A DNA stretch of 8,798 nt from Desulfobacterales bacterium (GTDB lineage: Bacteria; Desulfobacterota; Desulfobacteria; Desulfobacterales; JAUWMJ01), in assembly GCA_030613225.1 (NCBI GenBank), contig JAUWMJ010000095.1:1-8798 (forward strand). The letters run 5' to 3'. This document shows positions 5,600-8,798 of the stretch, piece after piece; within the stretch, counting starts at the first letter, position 1; each line of letters starts with the position of its first letter. Position numbers and translations under genes: made by a program. The notes below the pieces were generated by a model. That model saw only the letters and a program-made list of their open reading frames with translations. It was not told the DNA's origin and did not search any database.

Positions 5600-5646
5600 G
5601 CCACTGTGCGTACCCTGGTTGCCACTATGCGAACCTTGTTCGTACC
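5600..5646. repeat. helically phased direct repeats upstream of the winged-helix gene
   Basis: On the minus strand: GGTACGAACA (5646-5637), GGTTCGCATAGTGGC (5635-5621) and GGTACGCACAGTGGC (5614-5600). Starts are 11 and 21 bases apart, one and two helical turns, so a protein would meet all copies on one face. This 192-base gap otherwise holds only the leader hairpin; no gene is seen. Confidence 0.55.
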
Positions 5647-5656
5647 GTCTCTGCTG

Positions 5657-5869
5657 CTATGTGCTTCTATTTAAGACTATCCTTCTGCTTTCGATAAACT
5701 CGATCACGTCTTTTACAAGATATATTCTATTCGTGTTTGATATTTTGCAAAAAGGTAACTGCTTTTTATGTCGCATGTCGTCCAATGCGCTGCGCTTGAC
5801 TCCCAAGAGTTCGAGTAATTCTTTTTCTGTTAAGATTTTTTCTATTCCTTTTAGCTGGTCTTTTTCCAT
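5657..5869 (-). CDS. small helix-turn-helix protein (MerR/excisionase-like)
   Basis: A 70-aa protein, ATG at 5869 behind a strong GGAGG (spacing 6). Domain: LTEKELLELLGVKRSALDDMRHKKQLPFCKI (helix-turn-helix, about 13-43), then a wing and a final helix IYLVKDVIEFIESRR. This is the HTH_17 architecture, the same as the proteins at 3143-3319 and 6760-6942 but clearly diverged from both. Its first 104 bases overlap, in another frame, the end of the CxxC protein gene, so its translation is probably tied to that gene. Likely a transcription factor or an accessory replication/excision protein; the target is unknown. The phased repeats at 5600-5646 follow right after its stop. Confidence 0.75.
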   Translation of the reverse strand: MEKDQLKGIEKILTEKELLELLGVKRSALDDMRHKKQLPFCKISNTNRIYLVKDVIEFIESRRIVLNRST

Positions 5870-6077
5870 CGTTTTCCTCCGGTATCAAAAAAGATTCGAT
5901 TGCCCGTGCATTACTTTCATATCCTTTTGATACTGCCTTTTCGTGGGCACGTCTTAGGTGTAGCTGTTCAGCGCTAAGCAATACCTGCACACAACTTGAG
6001 CAAATAAATTCCGTATTCTCAGGCGGCTTGCAGCCTGGCTCTTCTTGATTGCAGAAAAGGCATAATGCCGCTGTCAT
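5766..6077 (-). CDS. small CxxC/CxxC putative zinc-ribbon protein
   Basis: A 103-aa protein. The ATG at 6077 overlaps the stop of the BRO-N gene in ATGA, with AGAGG 7-8 bases upstream; an alternative TTG start at 6083 would add only two residues. C6-x2-C9 and C26-x2-C29 are spaced as in a zinc ribbon (CLFCN and FICSSC), with P13, P18 and P19 between. A helical part follows, RRAHEKAVSKGYESNARAIESFL (about 42-64). The tail is strongly basic (KRPAKRNRKNLNRKRITRTLG). The tail is encoded wholly within the 104-base overlap with the next gene. The Cys pattern, operon position and translational coupling argue that it is real. Nucleic-acid binding is plausible, function unknown. Confidence 0.7.
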   Translation of the reverse strand: MTAALCLFCNQEEPGCKPPENTEFICSSCVQVLLSAEQLHLRRAHEKAVSKGYESNARAIESFLIPEENDGKRPAKRNRKNLNRKRITRTLGSQAQRIGRHAT

Positions 6078-6742
6078 GAACAAACCTCTGTCGTTGAAAA
6101 AATTTCATCAAGAAGATCCTCTCTGTAGCTGTTGACCTCACCGTACCTTTCATCCTTGACCTTTCCAATCTCAACACCCCATTCTTTAGATAGCTTTGCA
6201 GCATTACGGCCTCTCTGCATAGCCTCTATAAGAGTGATGTTTAGATTATTGAGTTTACACCAAGCCGTGATTGTCCAGTAACCGGTATGTCCTGAGTTAT
6301 GATGGGATTTGGCTTCAAGATAAGTAATGCGCTCGTCATGTTCGATTTGTTTTAATTCAATTTTTTTTAGTGCCTGTGCAGATTTAATTATGAGGTCAAT
6401 CTCAGATAAGGTTTCAATTTCATACTTTCCTGTTTTACGAATAGAAGGTAAAACCTCATGAGTAATCCATCTTTTAAACTTTTTTGCATCAGGCTTATTT
6501 GAACGGATAATTAATGTGTAAAGGCCGGGTTCATTAACTGTGGACATTTCTTGTGGGCCTCCAGGGGTGTCCACTTTTACCGACCCCCTTTCATCATCCT
6601 CTAACCGATTTAAAGCATCGCGGTAATTTGAGATGTTCAAGATAGCACAAACATCCTTCACAACCCACCAAGGGTCACCATTTGCATCTTGAATGAGTCT
6701 TACTTCGTTGAGCTCAAAATTTAATGGAATAATTTCGTTCAT
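6074..6742 (-). CDS. BRO-N domain antirepressor-like protein
   Basis: A 222-aa phage-type regulator. Residues about 6-107 are a BRO family N-terminal domain: VRLIQDANGDPWWVVKDVCAIL, a short helix around YRDALNRLEDDE, then VNEPGLYTLIIRSNKPDAKKFKRWITHEVLPSIRKTGKY, the hallmark end of the domain. A helical linker (about 112-145) follows, and a C-terminal module WTITAWCKLNNLNITL...GRNAAKLSKEWGVEIGKVKDERYGEVNSYREDLLDEIF that looks like a second DNA-binding domain. Known relatives act as antirepressors or DNA-binding regulators in phages. Start ATG 6742 has AGAGG at suitable spacing, 17 bases after the AlpA-like gene. I see no CI-type repressor in the element, so the partner may be one of the small HTH proteins or a phage repressor. 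Confidence 0.88.
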   Translation of the reverse strand: MNEIIPLNFELNEVRLIQDANGDPWWVVKDVCAILNISNYRDALNRLEDDERGSVKVDTPGGPQEMSTVNEPGLYTLIIRSNKPDAKKFKRWITHEVLPSIRKTGKYEIETLSEIDLIIKSAQALKKIELKQIEHDERITYLEAKSHHNSGHTGYWTITAWCKLNNLNITLIEAMQRGRNAAKLSKEWGVEIGKVKDERYGEVNSYREDLLDEIFSTTEVCS

Positions 6743-6759
6743 AACTATTACCTCTTATC

Positions 6760-6942
6760 TTATTCAGCCTCATTCTGCTTTTCCAGCCATCCAATCACAT
6801 CAACTAAAACAAAGCGGCGATATTTGCCGACCTTAATACGAGGCATAGCTTTCGGCCCTGTCTCCCTTGTTCTAGAATAAATCCAGGATTTCGGAACGTT
6901 TAATTTTTCTGCCAGTTCTTTAAAACTTAATAAATTTTGCAT
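6760..6942 (-). CDS. AlpA-like / excisionase-like HTH protein
   Basis: A 60-aa protein, ATG at 6942, AAGGAG 10 bases upstream. MQNLLSFKELAEKLNVPKSWIYSRTRETGPKAMPRIKVGKYRRFVLVDVIGWLEKQ shows the complete HTH_17/AlpA pattern: helix-turn-helix over about 5-27, the P-x-I-K-V-G-K-Y-R-R-F wing, and a D-V-x-x-W-L end helix. It is the first gene of the leftward operon that continues through the BRO-N, CxxC, HTH and winged-helix genes. In phages and Gram-negative satellites such proteins activate int or late genes or act in excision; which applies here is open. Confidence 0.85.
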   Translation of the reverse strand: MQNLLSFKELAEKLNVPKSWIYSRTRETGPKAMPRIKVGKYRRFVLVDVIGWLEKQNEAE

Positions 6943-6975
6943 AGTTAAATTTCTCCTTTTCTAACGACTTCTAAA

Positions 6976-7024
6976 CTTCAACATGCTTCAACAGCCTTTA
7001 TCTTATGAACAGATCGGCTTTTCA
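6976..7024 (-). promoter_or_regulatory. candidate operon promoter with tandem operator-like repeat
   Basis: On the minus strand TTGAAA (7024-7019), 17 bases, GATAAA (7001-6996) is a modest sigma-70 match. Just downstream lie two copies of TGTTGAAG (6993-6986, 6983-6976) exactly 10 bases apart, between this promoter and the AlpA-like start. A regulator bound there would block the operon. Weak evidence for the -10. Confidence 0.4.
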
Positions 7025-7059
7025 AAAAATAAAAAAGCCAACATCAACGATGCTGGCTT
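7025..7059 (-). terminator. rho-independent terminator (leftward)
   Basis: On the minus strand AAGCCAGCATC-GTT-GATGTTGGCTT (7059-7035): 11-bp stem with one mismatch, then a T-rich tract TTTTATTTTTTG (7034-7023). It separates the broken gene at 7172-7963 from the regulator operon. Confidence 0.78.
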
Positions 7060-7112
7060 AATATAAAATAATAAATAGATTTATGTAATGAGAGAGTTAA
7101 GTAAAAATTATC

Positions 7113-7153
7113 TCTCCCAGTGGGAGAATGAAATTTAAATTAAATCTCCCACT
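7113..7153. repeat. three-copy TCTCCCA inverted/direct repeat
   Basis: TCTCCCA-G-TGGGAGA (7113-7127) is a perfect 15-base palindrome. AGTGGGAGA (7119-7127) also pairs perfectly with TCTCCCACT (7145-7153) across a 17-base AT spacer. So one half-site occurs three times, able to form two different structures. It lies in a gene-free stretch between the broken gene and its terminator. It fits a repressor operator or a switchable hairpin. Confidence 0.5.
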
Positions 7154-7171
7154 ACTTAAAATAATTGTGAG

Positions 7172-7963
7172 CTATTTTAAATACCTACCAGGGAAAAATC
7201 CAATTTCTACATTTTTAACAATGCGTTTTGCCTTCCTTCTGTCTGAGTGAAATTCTGAAACCTTATCCTGATCAGAATAGTCACCCTCGGGATACACTTT
7301 TTTAAAAGCTTTTTTGCCATTTAACCCATCAACTTTATAAACTTTTAAAACCTCTAAGTATCGTTATACCTCATCATATCTGAGGTTTGGCGTTGGTTTT
7401 CGATTACAACAATCGCCCCAACCAAGAGCTCGCTTTAAACTTATTGCTTCTCTATTTCGTTTTTGTATTGTTAATATGTTTTTGAATTCTTTTTCTATTT
7501 CACCAACTGGAAATGTTAAATCAATTTTAAGATATATGTGATTTGATGAATTGCTTAATGATTTTCCTATGACTTCTTTAAATTTGCTGTAAGATCGATC
7601 TGTTATAGGCTCCATTAATTCATAGAAAGATCCAATATAATTAATATAACTTTCAACATCCTCAATTATAACACGAGGAAATCTCAATAAATTTTTCAAA
7701 TTCTTTCCTTTTTTTCTCCAAAAATCTACAAATGAATTATTGAAAACATCTCCAAATGTATCATAAACATCGGTTAAACCGGCAGACCCATACAGTATCC
7801 GATGAATTTGCTCTTTTCTATCCATAAGTCTTGGAGGTGCAGATTTTAGCTTTAACTTATATAATCTATGAACTTGAGGTTTTTTACAGTACTTCTTATA
7901 ATTCTCACTAAGCTTTAAATATTCCCACCACAATTGATATTTGTCTTTTTCCGAAAGTCTCAA
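7172..7963 (-). pseudogene. hypothetical element protein interrupted by an in-frame TAA
   Basis: The start is TTG 7963, fixed by AGGAGG six bases upstream. 199 codons run to TAA at 7366-7364 (…NLRYDEV). The same frame then continues without shift for 63 codons, beginning RYLEVLKVYKVDGLNGKKAF and ending NVEIGFFPGRYLK, to TAG at 7174-7172. The downstream part is clearly protein-like: a basic helical stretch DRRKAKRIVKNVEIGFFPG that makes a natural C-terminus. One base change (CAA, GAA or AAA to TAA) explains it. The N-terminal part (SEKDKYQLWWEYLKLSENYKKYC, then DTFGDVFNNSFVDFWRKK) resembles hypothetical proteins of other integrative elements as I recall them; role unknown. The truncated 199-aa product may still be made, or the stop may be read through. 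Confidence 0.8.
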
Positions 7964-8050
7964 AGTTCGCCTCCTGTCACGGCCTGGAAATTAATCCGGG
8001 GAAAGCGGCCCAGGAAAGCCGCCTTGTCGGGGAGCTCACCCTATCCCCGG
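7964..8050 (-). promoter_or_regulatory. structured GC-rich leader with alternative pairings and a 20-codon ORF
   Basis: On the minus strand CCGGGGA (8050-8044) can pair with TCCCCG (8033-8028) or, over 7 bp, with TCCCCGG (8002-7996). These pairings exclude each other. The second encloses the hairpin AAGGCGGC-TTTCCTGG-GCCGCTTT. A small frame GTG 8039 to TGA 7977 (20 codons, VSSPTRRLSWAA…) starts in the first loop after GGGGA and ends 13 bases before the TTG of the next gene. It fits a leader-peptide or RNA-switch control of that gene. It is far richer in GC than its surroundings. Confidence 0.45.
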
Positions 8051-8085
8051 AAACTAAGAATATCGGAAGGTTAAAGGCTATTTGG

Positions 8086-8105
8086 TTGCTACCATTTTGC
8101 TACTA
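8086..8105. promoter_or_regulatory. candidate integrase arm-type sites, right (P arm)
   Basis: TTGCTACCA (8086-8094) and TTGCTACTA (8097-8105), 11-bp period, sharing the exact 18-mer TTGCTACCATTTTGCTAC with 1185-1202. About 130 bases inside the right att repeat. On the excised circle the two pairs would flank the core in the same orientation. Confidence 0.55.
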
Positions 8106-8118
8106 TAACACCCAAATA

Positions 8119-8219
8119 CAGGGTAAAAAACGATAAGACAAGAAACAATGAAAGTTCTAATAACACGTTGATAATATGAAGACAAAAACAACATTGAAGA
8201 ACAGGATAAAAAACCGTAA
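8119..8219. repeat. direct repeat pair in the right att arm
   Basis: CAGGGTAAAAAACGATAA (8119-8136) and CAGGATAAAAAACCGTAA (8202-8219), 15 of 18 identical, 83 bases apart, either side of the IHF-type site. They may be Xis or further Int sites, or just A-rich similarity. Confidence 0.35.
8161..8173 (-). promoter_or_regulatory. IHF consensus site in the attP arm
   Basis: TATCAACGTGTTA on the minus strand matches WATCAANNNNTTR at every position. It sits between the arm-type repeats (8086-8105) and the att core (8236), where lambda-type attP sites carry a DNA-bending site. Confidence 0.55.
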
Positions 8220-8235
8220 AAATTGCTTAAACAGA

Positions 8236-8313
8236 CTGACACGGTAGAAGTCGGTGGTTCAAATCCACTCGTGCCTACCAGAAAAATCAAGGGGTTACAG
8301 CATTAGCTGTAGC
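8236..8313. repeat. attR: 78-bp direct repeat, right copy
   Basis: Exact copy of 1093-1170. It is an orphan tRNA-Val 3' half, from anticodon loop to CCA, followed by most of the terminator. No acceptor 5' half precedes it (…GCTTAAACAGA), so it is not a tRNA gene. It is the original host 3' end displaced by integration. Confidence 0.93.
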
Positions 8314-8321
8314 CCCTTTTT
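8291..8321 (+). terminator. original host tRNA-Val terminator, now displaced
   Basis: GGGGTTACAGC-ATTA-GCTGTAGCCCC then T5: an 11-bp stem with one G-U pair, stronger than the copy at 1148-1179 because 8314 is C. It would have ended the tRNA before integration. Confidence 0.85.
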
Positions 8322-8607
8322 ATTATAGCCAATAAAAACTGGTCCTCGGGGTCAGGTCAGAGCAAAACGGCTATGCCGAATTGATTAGGGCGCAGATACT
8401 CTCATCTCCTTCAATTAACATAATTGGCTCTATGGTATTTCTTGTGGTAGCCTCTTTGGTTTCAGGTGTCAGGAGCGAGTTCGCTTCGCGAGCTGTCGTT
8501 ATTTGTAATTTGTTGTTTTCAATGACGCCGAGCAACGCCAGGCAAATGACGGCAAAGCCTGATGTTAATGTTGGAGGTTGGAGGCAAATGAAGCTCACGA
8601 AGTGAGC
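8322..8607. other. right-flank stretch without a recognisable gene
   Basis: No reading frame here has a ribosome-binding site and family-like sequence. It ends in a perfect hairpin GCTCAC-GAA-GTGAGC (8593-8607) directly before the heptamers. Near 8470-8490 a similar GCGAG/TTCGC-rich snap-back sequence occurs. It looks like decayed intergenic repeat DNA of the host chromosome. Confidence 0.5.
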
Positions 8608-8698
8608 GAAACCTGAAACCTGAAACCTGAAACCTGAAACCTGAAACCTGAAACCCGAAACCCGAAACCCGAAACCCGCAACTCGCAACTCGCAACGT
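8608..8698. repeat. tandem heptamer array, 13 units
   Basis: Six GAAACCT (8608-8649), four GAAACCC (8650-8677), two GCAACTC (8678-8691) and one GCAACGT (8692-8698), unbroken period 7. The units change in steps from left to right, a sign of local slippage. No spacers, so not a CRISPR. After it, 8699-8798 shows no complete gene. AGGTGG at 8787-8792 could be the ribosome-binding site of a gene starting just past the window. Confidence 0.9.
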
Positions 8699-8798
8699 GT
8701 GGCGTTTACGATGGAACCCATTACAGGAGTGATCAAGGCCGAGCCCTTTGGACTCGAATATTTATTTTTTGTGCAACCGTCAATATAGGTGGATAAAT

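Larger units (their letters stand above)
1093..8313. mobile_element. tRNA-Val-integrated element (about 7.14 kb)
   Basis: It is bounded by a perfect 78-bp direct repeat, 7143 bases apart. The left copy completes the tRNA gene; the right copy is an orphan tRNA 3' half. Content: tyrosine integrase at the tRNA-proximal end, excisionase-like HTH, two envelope-type cargo genes, winged-helix proteins around iteron-like repeats, a BRO-N antirepressor-like protein and several small HTH proteins. I see no capsid, portal, terminase, tail, lysis, relaxase, type IV secretion or primase gene. That fits a phage satellite or another small integrative element, or a decayed phage relative. It may need a helper for transfer (inference). 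One gene carries a nonsense codon, but integrase, excisionase candidate and both att sites look intact. Confidence 0.9.

Noticed and set aside
5541..5930. 129-codon plus-strand ORF
   Set aside because: Antisense to the HTH gene and the CxxC gene and to the phased repeats; the Cys/Phe/Ser-rich hydrophobic translation is typical of antisense reading.
8236..8280. Second tRNA-Val gene
   Set aside because: Only the 3' half is present; no 5' acceptor, D arm or anticodon 5' stem strand precedes it.
8078..8290. 70-codon minus-strand ORF beginning MIFLVGTSGFEPPTSTVS
   Set aside because: Its start is the antisense of the duplicated tRNA 3' half; GFEPPTS-type peptides are a common false call over tRNA genes. 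The rest is low-complexity hydrophobic translation of the AT-rich att arm with no ribosome-binding site.
8608..8698. Tandem repeat as a CRISPR array
   Set aside because: Seven-base units with no spacers and no cas genes nearby.
8371..8736. 121-codon minus-strand ORF with repeated SGFRFQV
   Set aside because: The repeated peptide is only the translation of the heptamer array. No ribosome-binding site and no recognisable domain outside the repeat.

Overview
The window is a piece of a Gram-negative bacterial chromosome carrying a 7.1-kb integrative element inserted at the 3' end of a tRNA-Val gene. The host is probably a member of the Desulfobacterota (old Deltaproteobacteria). That placement is inferred from the general look of the proteins and the intergenic repeats. 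A lipobox protein and a Sec-secreted protein support Gram-negative. No marker gene in the window fixes the taxon.

Left flank, 1-1092: the 3' end of an unidentified gene; a palindromic intergenic repeat (143-294); pgsA (321-878), a phospholipid-synthesis gene; a small terminator; a short heptamer repeat; and a promoter plus tRNA-Val(GAC) at 1063-1137.

Element, about 1093-8313: it is bounded by a perfect 78-bp direct repeat (1093-1170 and 8236-8313). The repeat runs from the tRNA anticodon loop, through CCA, into the tRNA terminator. The left end has a tyrosine integrase whose last codons lie in the att repeat, a DUF4136-like lipoprotein and a 58-aa excisionase-like HTH protein, all leftward. 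These appear to be driven by a strong leftward promoter at 3368-3396. A divergent promoter separated from it by a palindrome serves a rightward gene for a secreted Cys-rich protein. The lipoprotein and the secreted protein look like cargo. The middle has two winged-helix-like proteins around a block of iteron-like CAGGGG repeats (4862-5030), a candidate replication origin. The right part is a leftward operon of small regulators: AlpA-like HTH, BRO-N antirepressor-like protein, CxxC/CxxC mini-protein, a second HTH and the winged-helix protein. Upstream of it is a gene broken by one in-frame TAA (7172-7963) behind a structured leader. The right end (8051-8235) is AT-rich and reads like an attP arm. 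It repeats the 18-bp motif found inside the integrase end and has a perfect IHF consensus site.

Right flank, 8314-8798: the displaced host tRNA terminator, a long stretch with no convincing gene, and 13 heptamers (8608-8698). A ribosome-binding-like motif at the very end may belong to a gene beyond the window.

Working model: a small integrative element, perhaps a phage satellite or decayed phage relative. It has no capsid, packaging, primase or conjugation genes. It has its own integration/excision module, a candidate replication module, regulators and two envelope-directed cargo genes.
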